DNA from: Sporodiniella umbellata
Lineage: Eukaryota > Mucoromycota > Mucoromycetes > Mucorales > Rhizopodaceae
Direction of reading: 5' to 3'
Assembly (NCBI GenBank): GCA_025677835.1
Contig: JAIXMR010000072.1
Span: 1-64,000 of the forward strand
Length of the DNA stretch: 64,000 bases
The stretch's first letter is position 1. Every line of letters starts with the position of its first letter. This document shows positions 33,676 through 45,647 of this stretch, piece after piece. Below the pieces are notes generated by a model. That model was not told where the DNA came from and did no database searches. It saw nothing but the letters and a program-made list of their open reading frames with translations. Position numbers and translations under genes: made by a program.

Positions 33676-34442
33676 TCAAGGGTGATCTGCAGACAAGAGT
33701 TGAGATCGAAGGGTTTCATAACGCGTCTGGACCGTCCGTTGGTTTTTGACTTGGACTTGCCAGCGAATTCCCAAACCAGTCTCGCGGTCAGGCTTGGGGA
33801 TCAAATGAAAGTGGACGTGCGGTACGGCCTGATGAGCCAACGCTCCGTTGTTCTATTGTCATAAGCAAACGCTCCAAATTTTTTTTTTTCTACCTGCAAT
33901 ACGTTGTAAGCTGTATAACCACCCGCCTTGGCTATCTTTTTCACCATCGGCAAAAGGTCCGATAAATAATCATCCGGAACCTGATGAAGAAACTCGGCAT
34001 GATCTAAGTGCGAGGTTCACTCTCTCTCTCTCTCTCTTTTTTTTTTTTTTTTTTTTTTCTGCATTTTACGTTTGGGAATCACCAACTTTTTTTTTTAATG
34101 TAGATGGAAAGAGTAAGCAATGGCTTTGTCTAGACTTTTTTTTTTTTTTTTTTTTTTTTCACTTTACTGCATGACCTTCACTCAAAGGGTCAATGTCCAT
34201 AAAGGCCACACTATAGAAACTGTCAATAACAAAGTCAGTAAGGCAGGGCTTTGCCTTTTGTCACTTTCCAACAGTTTCAAAGAAGGAATCTGCTGTCTAA
34301 TAAAGTGGAGGTGAGTCGGGAACTGTTTTCAGCGTTTGGCTATCCTCTTTTACTTTATGATTTTACAAAAAATGCAATTCTCAGAAAGGTGTACATGACG
34401 TTGCGTAGAAAGTAAGCGTGTTTGTGAAAATAGACGCAACAT
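33676..34442 (-). CDS. HIT-family hydrolase (HINT/Hnt-like), probable mitochondrial presequence
   Basis: This is a predicted purine nucleoside phosphoramidase/AMP hydrolase. I built six exons by joining: 34442-34354, 34296-34255, 34210-34168, 34085-34070, 34003-33894 and 33852-33676. The N-terminus MLRLFSQTRLLSTQRHVHLS looks like a mitochondrial presequence. CIFCKIIKQQIPS gives the CxxC pair of HINTs, then FMDIDPLSEGHALVIPKHHA, LPMVKKIAKAGGYTAYNVLQ and NNGALAHQAVPHVHFHLIPK, containing the HxHxH triad. The second intron has a GC-AG border (AAAAG/GCAAAG). Exon four is only 16 nt and supplies LVIPK. The protein is about 158 aa. An open frame on the opposite strand (33682-33864) is a shadow. Confidence 0.88.
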
Positions 34443-34502
34443 TGTTTTAAACCAAATAATAATAATAATAATAAAAAAAAAAAAAAAAAAGAATGATGAT
34501 TA

Positions 34503-35390
34503 TTATTGTTTTGAAAGTCCATTTTGATTTTTAGCCAAGGTGGCTGCGATAGCACTGAGACGGTCTGAGGGTAAGGCAGGTTGAGAAGCAGAGGATGAAT
34601 GGCCCAGAAGACCAAGCACGGCTTGACCCATGGAGCCAATGAGGTCGTGTTGCATTTCAGGCTAGAGGGGGAAAAAAGTGAGAAGAGAAAAAGCGTGTTT
34701 AGAGAGGCTTACGTTGATAGGACAATCAAAATCCACTGTGTTGGCAATCGGAATATGAATCGAAATCCCTACCACTTGAACGGTGGCCACCACACGATAA
34801 TCCAGCTTGATCTTTTGTTGAGGCTCACCACCAATGCCGCAGTCGGAAAGCAGACGGAGGATGACGTCCTGGTCCTGGCGATCGATCAGGTTGATATGGA
34901 GCGTGAAGGGGAATTGAAAATGCGTCACGCTATTGGAACCAATGTGTAGGTTGTGAAGCGTACCGCCGCCAATCGGTTTCTGGTGAAAGCCGTGATAGTA
35001 GGCGAGTGCGTCGAGAGAAGAAAAGGTGACGCTCTCGATATTAGGATTATTGACGGCGAATTCGATGTTGAGGCCAAGGTCGACCTGGCTGTTGGCTATG
35101 CCAAAGGAGGGGCTGCCCTGAATGCCAATAAAATAAACCTCAGGCATCTTGAACTGCGACGCCAGAATGCCTATTACAATCCCTAACGCAATCACTATCA
35201 ACAACAGTATGCACGTGATCCACCGACACCATCTTGGACAACACGTACAACATCCACAACACACCCTGTCCAGGCACGATCTCCGCCCCTCTATCGGCAC
35301 TCGCTCTTTCTCGTACTCTTCTTCTGTCACGTAGTTGGGCGAGCTGTTGTAATGGCTATAGGTCGGGTTGTTGTACGCTGGGTAGCTCAT
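34503..35390 (-). CDS. LEA2/WHy-domain transmembrane protein
   Basis: This is a predicted single-pass protein with a late-embryogenesis-abundant group 2 (WHy) domain, about 278 aa in two exons. It starts MSYPAYNNPTYSHYNSSPNY (PY-rich cytosolic end). A Cys cluster, CLDRVCCGCCTCCPRWCRW, lies before the helix and may be palmitoylated. The helix is ITCILLLIVIALGIVIGIL. The outer domain has QVDLGLNIEFAVNNPNIESV, the strand-turn typical of LEA2, and IGSNSVTHFQFPFTLHIN. After a 50-nt intron (CPIN/PEMQ) the end is Ser/Ala-rich. Plant relatives (NHL/LEA2) act in stress and membrane contact. The fungal role is unknown. I chose the ATG at 35388-35390 over an upstream Met in poly(T)-derived sequence. Confidence 0.75.
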
Positions 35391-35605
35391 CAACAGAAAA
35401 TAAAAGAAAAAAGAAAGGTAAATTTTAAAGGAAATTCTTTTCAAACATTTTAATTTAAAAATACTGCATAAAAATAAGAACGTATGGATCATGCCAAACA
35501 AACAAGACTCTCTCCCCCACCCCCTCTCCCCTCCAAAATAAAAAGAACGGAACCACCAAGCGTCTGTTTAGTATCCATCGACACTAGAAAACAACTGGCT
35601 CGCTT

Positions 35606-35650
<45 letters not shown>

Positions 35651-36133
35651 TTCTCTCTACCAACTCTTAAATTGGCCGCATTTAACATAAAGACATTTTT
35701 TATCTTATTGTTCTTTCGTTTGGCTCTTGACCAATCAACGCTGCTGCATTCTGGCCCTCCTTTTCACAACACCCTGTTATCTGTATTAAGACTTGAAGGC
35801 TCTTATAAAGTAGGACAAGTGCTAAAGTTAGACTTTCTTTTTAAGGGGGGCCCAACGACAGATCAAAATTCTGGAGAAACTCACCTTTGTTACTGTTGAC
35901 TCAATTTCGTTGACTAGAACAATCTACAGCGACTCTCACCTAATCTTTTTGATCTTTTTTTCCCCCCCCTTTCTCTTTTTTTGTACTACCCAATGCTTGT
36001 TCATCGTATCTGTACGCCGCCCTTTGTACACCCAGAAAGTTGCATAATTTGATAAAAGTTGGGCTTATATTTTAAATGGGTTTTTTCTCTCTCTCTTTTT
36101 TTTTTTTTTTTTTTTTATTATTATCAACAAAAG
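35391..36133. promoter_or_regulatory. Divergent promoter region with CT repeat
   Basis: This 743-bp region lies between the LEA2 gene (-) and the transporter gene (+). It contains a (CT)n array and a T tract right before the transporter ATG. No credible gene is seen. Confidence 0.5.
35606..35647. repeat. (CT)n microsatellite
   Basis: This is about 20 uninterrupted TC/CT dinucleotides in a divergent promoter region. Confidence 0.95.
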
Positions 36134-36550
36134 ATGGCAAAAATGGATTCTGGTTATATGTGGTTGGGTCTTTACTTTGTATTGAACCTGTCCCTTACGA
36201 TCTATAACAAGATGCTGCTAAACAACTTTCGATATCCTTGGACCTTGACCGCCATCCATACCCTCTGCGGATCCTTGGGCTGCTTTCTACTCTATCTTTT
36301 GAACGTGTTCACGCCAGAAAAACTAGATGATAGAGAAAACATGATTATGATCGCTTTCTCTGTACTCTATACGATCAATATCGCCATCAGTAACGTCTCA
36401 CTCAACCTTGTCTCGGTTCCTTTTCATCAGGTCGTACGTGCCATGACACCTGTCTTTACCATCTTGATTTCACTCGTGTTCTTGCAGAAATCCTATCCAA
36501 GCAAAATTTATCTCTCTTTATTACCTGTAAGAAAACAAAGCGCTTGAAAA

Positions 36551-36584
<34 letters not shown>

Positions 36585-37227
36585 CTGTTGCTTAGGAGCC
36601 TTGTTGATCCATAGGTTGTCTTGGGTGTGGGCTTGGCCACATCAGCCGAATACGACTATAGCTTGCTCGGCTTGGCCTTGACCGTCCTTGGGACTGGACT
36701 GGCCTCGGTCAAGACGATTGTCACCCATCGTGTACAGGTAGGCCGCTTGAAATTGAACCCACTCGATTTACTCTACCGCATGTCACCTCTGGCCTTTGTT
36801 CAATGCGTCTTTTATGCCTACACAACAGGGGAGCTGGATCGGGTCGAACACTTTGCTCAGTCGACCGGCATTCCCTCTTCCCTGGCCTTCAGTCTTGCCC
36901 TGAACGGTCTGATCGCTTTCGGCCTGAACGTGGTCAGCTTTACCGCCAATAAAAAGACCAGCGCACTCACCATGACCGTGGCTGGAAACGTCAAGCAGGT
37001 CTTGTCTATCCTTCTCTCGGTCATCATCTTTGATTATTCTATCAACGTCACCAACACCTTGGGCATCTTTCTCACCTTGGCTGGTGGTGCCTGGTATGGG
37101 TAAGTCTCTACCTTTTTCCTTACATACACTCACTTTCTCTAGTTATGAAGAACTCTCACAGAAATCTTCCCCCGGACTTCATTTACTGCCTATTCAAAAT
37201 GAAAAACAACCCATCCCTGTACAATAA
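36134..37227 (+). CDS. Triose-phosphate/nucleotide-sugar transporter family (TPT/DMT) protein
   Basis: This is a multi-pass Golgi/ER-type transporter of the TPT branch of the drug/metabolite superfamily, about 320 aa in three exons. It opens MAKMDSGYMWLGLYFVLNLS followed by LTIYNKMLLNNFRYPW, the family hallmark. VSLNLVSVPFHQVVRAMTPV is the second signature. After a poly(T) intron the frame resumes VVLGVGLATSAEYDY, then VKTIVTHRVQ and the C-terminal motif SALTMTVAGNVKQVLSILLS. A last short exon encodes YEELSQKSS and a Pro/Gln tail. Roughly ten hydrophobic helices are visible. The substrate (GDP-sugar, UDP-sugar or a phosphate ester) cannot be read from sequence. Confidence 0.9.
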
Positions 37228-37498
37228 GCCTCATTCTAAAAATGGCTAATAAATACTTTGGACGTGTGTGTGTGTGTCACACACACAGACGCTTAGAATC
37301 GTCATTTCTAATTTCGTACTTCTCTCCGCCTCGGAATGAGCCACATGCCCTTGTTGATTGGTATCCGAAAAAAAACTCTCTACAACAAAAACGCGGCTTC
37401 AATCCACATGTTTTCTTTTAGAACTTGCAGTTTGAATGAAAACGCACTTTTCTATGAAACTTTCTTTGATGACGTTAACAAGCGACGCCGAAAGAGGG

Positions 37499-37529
<31 letters not shown>

Positions 37530-37590
37530 GACAAGCACAACACGTAGCTAAAGCTTTACATAGATTGAGCAGGATGTTGGTATAAAGAAC
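37228..37590. other. Intergenic between convergent genes
   Basis: This 363-bp shared 3' flank contains a GT/CA inverted repeat (37264-37287) and a 29-nt T tract (37501-37529). I see no gene. Confidence 0.5.
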
Positions 37591-39841
37591 TCATGGATTT
37601 ATTTTGGTTTGAACCATGGCTAGTAATAGATTGGAATACTTTTCTAAAAGGTGAGACGTGTTTTCGGCTGGTAGTAAGACATGAGGACCTAGTTTGCCTG
37701 CGACTGTAGTCAACTTTTTCTGGATTTGATCCATCGCCTTTTGATTTTCCAGCGTGGGTGTTGTATGTGTCAGCGTATCCAGAACGCTATCCAAAAGGAT
37801 GTTGATGCCATCCAGATCTGCTAAAGCGCTTTCCAGTTTCGTATCGTTCTCCGAATGGACTGCGTTCTGGACATCGATGCCTTCGGGGAGAGAAGATAAG
37901 AACTTGGCGGTGAAACTCTGACGCTTGGATCGCCGTTTGCGTGGCATCGAACGTCGAATGATCGAACGACTCGCGGTAACACGCGGAGGTGCAAGGGACG
38001 TGATATTCCTCAGTACGGCTTCATCCTCACTGCTCGACTCTTCCTCTTCCGGGGTATCCGATAGAACCACAGGCCGTTCTTCCCATTCGGTGTCTTCCAT
38101 CGCCCCATCAGGGTGGGTGGAGACCTTGAAAGGCTTATTCATCCTCTCTTGTTCAGGCGTAAAGATAATCTCTTCTTCTTCCTCCTCCTCTTCTTCCTCT
38201 TCCTCGAGTTCTTCTCCCTCTTCCTCTCCTCCTTCGGTCTCGTCCTTTCCTTCCTGTTTGGCTTCTCAACATACGCGCTGTCAGCCTTTTGATTTCTCGT
38301 CAAGATCTTACCTTCAAAGGCGTCCATTGTCTTGGTTTGCGCCCCACGCATGATGGGCTGGCTACGCCGCTTGGCGAGCACTGGATTCTTTCGAACGTTT
38401 TCTGTAGGACGTGCAGGTCGTAGAGGGGGTAAGGTGGGTGTCCATTTGACCGGGGTTGGACGTGTTGGACGCTTCACAGCCGGTTTAGGGGTCGGTCGCT
38501 GTCGGTTGGCCTCGATCTTGCGGTAGACCTCATCGTACTTTTGCTCTGAAAGAGAGAGGCCAGAAAAGGTCTTTCGTCCGGTCTGGGAAATGCTGGGTCG
38601 GAGCATACTAGAGACGCGACGGATACGCGCCTTGACTTTCTCTTCAGGCGCTAGTCCCATACGAGCGCTCATTTTAGCCACCAGTTCTGGGCTAATCTTC
38701 CATACAAACACTGTACTGTCTGAGCATGTGCTGACGATGCGTAGCCCATTCGGTTCGCGGTTGGTTCTCACAAATTTGACAGCCGTGATCTGCTCTGCAT
38801 GGGCTCCGACTTTTTCCACACAGACATTGTTCTTGAGATCCAAAAGACGTAGACAGCGGTCAGAACCACTTGTGACCGCAAACGTAGCCGAGAACGGGTC
38901 CAGGTCGATATTGATTAGGCTACTACCCGAAGCTTCTTCTGTTGTGTCTGGCTTACAGACTCGAAAGGACTTGCCCGTGTCCACATCAAATAGATAAAGC
39001 TTGCGTTCACCCGTCACGGTGGCTACACATCGGTCGCGTGGATCCAAAGCCATATCAAATACTGTACTTCGACCTGCGTTGTTCTGATACGTGCTATAGC
39101 AGCCATCCGGCGACGCTCGGCGACGAAAAATCACGCCTTTGTCTGCCCCAGAACTGATGAGCTCGTTGCCACCTTGCGTAAATCGAACGGCTGTAATCGA
39201 AGACGAATGGTCATCTAGGCTTTGAACCAGTCTACATTCTTCTGACCGCATCTCGAATACATGCAATAGACGGTCTCGACTGCCAGTGGCAATCCAAGGA
39301 CATGTACCGGTGGTAATGTCCATCGAAAGAATCTCTGATTCATGTGCTTCCTGATAACTCCAAAGCGTCCACTGATACATGTCATGTACTCTCAAGTTTC
39401 CGTTTCTATCTCCACTCGCCATCCATTGACCATCTCGGCTCATTCTAACTGAACGAATACCGAAATCTGGGTATTGCTCTTCTGCCAAATCCAGACAATC
39501 TAAACAAACAACAGGGTCACCTTCTAGCTTTGCTCTTTTCTGTACTATTTCCTTCATTACCCACGTTTCTGACTTTCTGAATAAACTCGGCTGCAGCATT
39601 ATCAACATAGAGCATTTTGACTAATTCGCGTGAGTATATGTTTCTTCGTTGGGGACTGACCATAGTACTACTGCTGGGTACCATCAAGGAAGATGATGTA
39701 CTAGAAGATGAGCTATGGAGTGGACGATCTAAATTCCAGATACGAATTGTCCCATCACCGGAAAATGTTGCAAACGAGTTGAAAGGAATCGATGGGTTCT
39801 TTTGTATATTCGGGCACGCCTAAAGCAGAAACGTTAGCTGC

Positions 39842-39873
<32 letters not shown>

Positions 39874-41412
39874 TCCTTACCTCTATACCCCAAACACAAT
39901 CACTATGAAATATAAAGCTTCGGTATTTGCCAATTTTTTTCAAATGGTGAATATCCCAAATATACAAACTACGATCCGAGTATACCGTCGTAATCCTCTG
40001 AACAGCAGCATCATAAACAATCGCTACCGAGTCTGGGTAGACGTTGGTCTCGTCTGTTGATTGAACCCTGTCAGGAGAAGTAACTGAACTGATGTCGATA
40101 CCTAACGGATGAGGCTTGGGAAGAAGGCCGACATATCTTAAAGTCACAGGCTCAAACAGTCTTTGTCATATAGAATCTGTTATTCAGGTGCTGGTCTATC
40201 AAGTGTTTACCTTATGATTCCTTCAGAACATGTGCAGACCACAAATCGTGAAGATACATCAATCGAAAACGAATGCTTTACTTGAAGATCTACCCATTTG
40301 TCAATCACTCTTCCTTCTTTGAAAGTGCACAGAATGCCAGCATCCGTTATAAAATAACCTAAACTTTGATCGCAGGCTACGTCCACAAAGTTGGCATCTC
40401 TCAAGACACCCAAAAGAGCGGCTCTTCCATCCAGTACTTGAGTTTCATTGGAAGACCCCTACCATCAATAGAGAAAGTTTGGTCATCGTCCTTCTCTTTC
40501 CTTTATATATACTTTTTTAATCATTCTTCCTTTGGGGTCCAAATACCAGAATTTGACATGTCTTAAACCTGCAGTGACAAAAAAGGAGCCATCTTTCGAG
40601 AAAGCCAAAGCATTCACTCTGCTTGTCACTTTGTTTCCAGCCAATTGAACCCCTTTTTTCCAATCCCATAGATAAAGATAGCCGTCATGCTTAGAAAGAG
40701 CTGAGCACACAGATCTATCTGTATTTTTGCTTTTACCTGAAACCCAACTGAGACGAGATACTTCATGTTGGGAGAAAAAGCCAAAGCAAACACACCAAAC
40801 TTATGGGATCTAAGCTCTCTAAGGATCTTCTTCTCTTTCACATCCCAGATAAAGATTCGAGGCTGGTGCCCTGTCTACAAAAACGAGAAAAACTTTTGAA
40901 CACAACCTTTTGGATCCTTTTTTACTTCTCCGACAGCCAAGTAGTTTCCATCCAGTGAGAACGCTAAACAACTGACAGTTTTGGCGCGTGTTGCAAGGTT
41001 CTTTTGTTTGTCTTCGGTGATGTTGGTGGGGTGTAAATCGTTTGGATTTGTCTGGATAGGCAAAGAGGCTATTGGATCCAAAGGGGTCGGAGGCGGATAC
41101 AGAAATCCAATTTGCTTGTTTTTCTTGGGGTGGTATAACACAACTACAGCACCTGCTGCATAAGCAACCAAGTCTTGGGCTGCATCCATCATGTTGGAAG
41201 AGGTCGAGGTCAGCCCAAGAATTCGATCGAGTTTTAGCTAACAAAATCAGTCTCTGCCTGACTATACATCTATAAACTACTCATACTTTAGGTACCGGCG
41301 CCGTGTTTTTGGTTTTTCGCTTTAAATAGTTTGGGTTCAAGGTGGCCATCGGTGGGTTGGTAACTGTCGGTGGTGCCACATTGCCTGAATTCACAAGAAA
41401 TGTCTCTGTCAT
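37591..41412 (-). CDS. WD40 scaffold protein, WDR62/MAPKBP1-like
   Basis: This is a large WD-repeat protein (about 1,050 aa, roughly a dozen exons). The first exon starts [19 protein letters not shown] segments run from [20 protein letters not shown] through [20 protein letters not shown] to [20 protein letters not shown] in the first propeller. The second propeller carries [43 protein letters not shown] and [15 protein letters not shown] then [12 protein letters not shown]; the last two are diagnostic of WDR62/MAPKBP1. A proline-rich linker follows. A 54-nt intron ending GTTGAGAAG changes frame into a Glu-rich run, then [11 protein letters not shown] and a helical C-terminus ending VQTKINP. 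Animal homologues scaffold JNK signalling and spindle poles. The role in this fungus is unknown. Confidence 0.88.
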
Positions 41413-41457
41413 CTCTCAAAAAAAAAAAAAAAAAAAAAAAGAATCGGCAGATCTTTC

Positions 41458-41493
<36 letters not shown>

Positions 41494-41939
41494 TATGAAA
41501 AAGTCTGTTCGTGTCACTTTCTGTCACAGCCACTCCTGAATGCTTATTGTTACTAGTTTGATTTCAATAAAGGAGCTGGTTTACAATAAAAAAGAAACAT
41601 CTGATTTGTATATATTCGCAATTTCTTCTTACCTATTTGCTTTACCCTTTGGCAACTCTGCTTCAAACTGAAGTTTTGTTATTCAAACGGATATTCATGT
41701 TACTATAACCTTTCAAAATCAGTAACCAAAAAAAAAATAAGATTTTCGGATAGCGTATACAGACTTTTGACAGACAAAACATGCGTACCACGTTGTTTCA
41801 ACTGTCACTCAAACACGCACCACACTATGGATTCAAAGTCCTTGTTTTGATTCTCCGATGGATGTATGAAAAGTAAGCTTTAATGGGATTAAAAGTACAT
41901 GAGATAATAATAACATATATATATATATATATAAGGTGT
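41413..41939. other. Promoter of WD40 gene and 3' flank of P450
   Basis: This 527-bp region between two minus-strand genes has A tracts (41419-41440, 41458-41480) and an (AT)n run at 41914-41932. No gene is seen. Confidence 0.5.
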
Positions 41940-43655
41940 CTATGAGGATACACGCTTTACCCACAAGGTCATGTCGGGAATTGCACGCGTAGTAACGATT
42001 TGTTTCTTCTTGATTTGGTATAATGGCTTCTCAAAGAATTGCATATCTTTGATCAAAAGACATAATAGTACTTTGAACTCGATAGTAGCAAATCTATGCC
42101 CAATACACTGATGTCCTCCAACCAAGAAAGGGTAATATTCATAGGCGTTACCTAATTTATCTGATTTCTCCCAACGCTCAGGCTTGAACTCCATCGCGTC
42201 CTCTCCCCAGATATCCTTAGAGAGCTGTGTGACCACCTGGGGAATATGGATAGTGGTGCCTTTTGGTACATAGTAAGGTCCCAAAGTTACCGGCTTGATA
42301 TTGACTCTAGAGCTTCGGGCTACCGTAGGGATCCGACGAAGGGTCTCACGGCATACATGATCGAGATAAGACAGAGAGCTTACAGCATCGTAGCTAGACA
42401 GTCTATCGCCTTCAAACAAAGGTTGAATTTCTTCTCTTAAACGATGCTGAACATCTTGATGACCAGCAAGTAGCCATAAAGCCCAACACAAGGTATCACT
42501 GGTTGTATCATGACTAAAGATATCGAATGAATACATATGAATATATACGTATCGGTGCCTCTTTACCCTGCCGCTAAAAACGTTAAACATTGATCTCTCA
42601 ATTCTGCCCTTGTAAATCCCTTTCCAGTTTCCTCATCAATCAGGTTGACCATCAGAGATAAAAGATCTTTACTACGCTTGTCTTTGTCAAAGCTTTCTTC
42701 TTTTTGTTTTCTTTTGATACCAGCATCTACTAGCTTTTCACTTTCTCGGTGTAGGATATTGATGTTTTTTCTGTCTACAAATTGTCTGCGGGTAGGGAAA
42801 AACCTGAAAAGAGGAATAAAGAAAGCAACAACTTCGTTCCACGGAAGTTCTCCCTGAAATAATGCCTCGTAGGACTTTGTAAACGGATGAACCTTATCTG
42901 TGCCAAAGTTTTTGATCGACTGAAAATCTTGACCAAAGGCGGTAATACCGATAATATCCAGGGTTGCTAAAGAAAGCCCCCGAGACACTTTAATCTCTGT
43001 AAACTCTTTATCGCTTTTAGATATCTCCTCAAGCCATTGATCGCGTAATGTACGGCCTGGACCAAGCATCAAAGGCACCATATCGCGAATTGAGCTGACT
43101 GAAAAGGCAGGATTTAGCATCTTGCGTTGATAACGATGGGCTTCTCCCTATCAGAGAATATTAGTCTTTGAGAATTTTTTTTTCTTTCTTTCTTACCTCG
43201 GCAAGTAAAACACCATTACCTACCACGGGTAACAAGAATTGAGCAATGCGTTCAGGCTTTTCATAATCATAAGCATGAGTAGTCAAAATCTGTTTGAGGA
43301 TCTGAGGATCTGTAACAACCAGATGAGGCTGATTCCATTGATTATGGAATTTAAAGATACCACCGTACTTCTCGGCCCATTTGATCAAAGGTGACTTGTC
43401 AATTTCGTTGGACATCAGCTCAAAGAAGTTTCCCATCAGAGGTATCCAACTCACACGAGGGCCTGGAATCTTGTTCAAAGGGTGAAAATAAAGTCGATAT
43501 ATTGTGTTTTTCAAGAGGTGGTAAGCAGCCAAAGTAGACAAACCAAGAGCAACAGCCTTCGTAGAGTTTATTTGATCTGGAAGTTTGTGCTTATCGAGCT
43601 TTTCAACCAACTTGTTAAAAGCATCTTGAGCAAGGTTTAGTATCTCAGAACTCAT
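41940..43655 (-). CDS. Cytochrome P450 monooxygenase
   Basis: This is an ER-anchored P450, about 525 aa in three exons. An N-terminal amphipathic/hydrophobic anchor (STKAVALGLSTLAAYHLL) precedes the proline hinge NKIPGPRVSWIPLMG. VLLAEGEAHRYQRKMLNPAF is the C-helix region (spliced after VLLAE). The I-helix reads FLAAGHDTTSDTLCWALW (spliced within AGH). The K-helix ETLRR is followed by PERW. The heme loop is PFLVGGHQCIGHRFA: the axial Cys is present and the position usually Arg is His, which occurs in several fungal P450s. Its end is about 180 nt into an AT repeat. The substrate is unknown. It is not clustered with obvious biosynthetic genes. Confidence 0.93.
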
Positions 43656-45647
43656 TATATGTTTTTGAGCGTATAGTTAAAATAAAAAAGTAGTTGAAAA
43701 AGAAAGGTAGAGATCTACTTGCCTGTATTTATAATGTTTAGCCTTACAACGCTGAGCGCCAAAATTTCTAAAAAAGGTAAAAAATAGCCGAGTAATCAGT
43801 AGCCTGTTCGGATATACCAAAATCCTATTCTCTGAGCCAATCAGGCTGTCCTTTGTATACTCTGTTTGGCACTGATATACGGTATCGTAACCATTTTGTA
43901 GTACACTATATAACGCTTACTATAGAACCGATTTTATAGGCGATTTTAGCATCAAAACAACGGTAAGGTTTCAAATGTATCATCAACTCTTATAGTCATC
44001 CAATATTCGATAAATTAAGAAACTTGGCTGATCTGGAAAATGACGATGTTCAGCAAAAAAAAAAAAAAAAAAAAAATATTTTTAGAAGTTTTTCCGGGCA
44101 TGGCGTAGCGAGTGTAAAAAATGAACACAAAGGACGATATTCCACCAAAAAAAAACTAGCACAGTAAGATCGTGTGGCTCTTTTTTTGCTCTTATGACCC
44201 ACCATTGTTAGTCTCTTTCAAGTCTAACTAAGCGCGTTTTTTTTTGTTGGCCAGGCTAGCCACAAGTAAAAAGACATGGTTCTTCAGATCACGTTTTAAC
44301 TTTCTTTTTCTGAATAATGTATTGTGCAAAACCAGGCTTGATACTACATTACTTTACTAAACCTATGCTTCATATGCCAAAAGTGCTGTTGTATAGAGAG
44401 GCTGCTAACTCCCTGTGTAGGCCGCTCAAAACAAAGATAAATGTCCATTTGTTTCACGCGTATTTCAACTGCTAACGACATCCTGTCGTGCCGTGATCTG
44501 AACTATCTTACACATTCAAAGACATCTAAAAGTATCATTCACATTCGTTATTGAATCGATTTTATCTTCAAGTTATAGAAACACTATATTTTGGCATTTT
44601 TTTTTTTTTTTTTTTTTTTTTCGTTTTGGGTATAAAAGTGGTTGATTTTCAGGCTGTTTAGTGTATGGTTAAGCAGCATATTATGTTGGTATGCCAATCA
44701 AAACCTTTTTATCGTATTTACAAAATACAGCTATGTTGTTGAGTTGCGGCTTTATAATCCTCTTCCGAATGAACTCTGGGAACACTAAAAGGATCCAAAA
44801 TACAAACCGTAAGCATCTGAACTAGCGAAGCCCCAACGCTTGAGTTATCAGTTTTATCGCACAAAGTTCAAATCTACCTTTTTCAACAATGCAATTTGCT
44901 TGTGCTATTTTTCCTCTTTTTCAAGCTATTTATGATGGCTACTCTAAGAAAAAACCACACAGAGAACTAAAAGAAAAGGAACATGTTGATTAAAAAAGAA
45001 TGCTATTTTTTTACGGCAGTACCTTAGGTCTGTCTACCTTTTAAACTTACGTATCAAACTGATGGACTTGGTAGCTATTGACATGGTCTATTATCACTTA
45101 CACGTGGTCTTTGAAATGAAGATAAGGCTTAATATATAGAGTATACACCTGTCTCGTCAATAAGAGAGGTGCTTGCAATAATAAAGAAAATGGTTCTTCG
45201 AAAACTGCCCTTTGAAAAAAATAATATTCAGATTTTATTGGTTGCTGTCTTTTGATATTGGGGTGATTGTGTTTAAGAAAAAAATAACAGCTTATAAACA
45301 CATGAGGTACACAATAACCACCTTGTCTGTCTTCTATTTGTGATTGTATCAGCTATCCTTCTACTTTGATTTACATCTGTAATGCTTCTCCAGGATGCAA
45401 AAAGCATTGGCTTTATCGTGAATATAGCGTTTCCACACAAAAAAGAGCGAAAACAACTCTTGAGCTTTTAAATACAGAACTGTATGGCAAGATGCCTTTT
45501 TTAACAATAATGTACCACAACAAAACATGTCAAACTGCATTCTTTGACTGTTTTGCCCCTCCTTCTTGCGCTGTTCACCAGATTTTTTTTCTTTTTCTCC
45601 TTACTTTTTTTTCTCTCTTTTTTTTTTTTTTCTTACAATCATAAAAT
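43656..45647. other. Intergenic, gene-poor
   Basis: About 2 kb lies between the divergent P450 (-) and NDPK-like (+) genes. It contains a 23-nt A tract (44055-44077) and a 24-nt T tract (44599-44622). Small frames at 45098-45301 and 45366-45644 look random. I see no RNA gene. Confidence 0.5.

Noticed and set aside
33682..33864. Plus-strand frame ending at 33864
   Set aside because: It is the antisense of the HIT-protein exon encoding the HxHxH motif.
38139..38280. Stop codon after an Arg/Lys-rich run in the WDR62-like gene, suggesting a frameshift or two genes
   Set aside because: A 54-nt intron (GTAAGAT...GAGAAG) joins the upstream frame to the acidic frame and on to KPFKVSTHP, so it is one gene.
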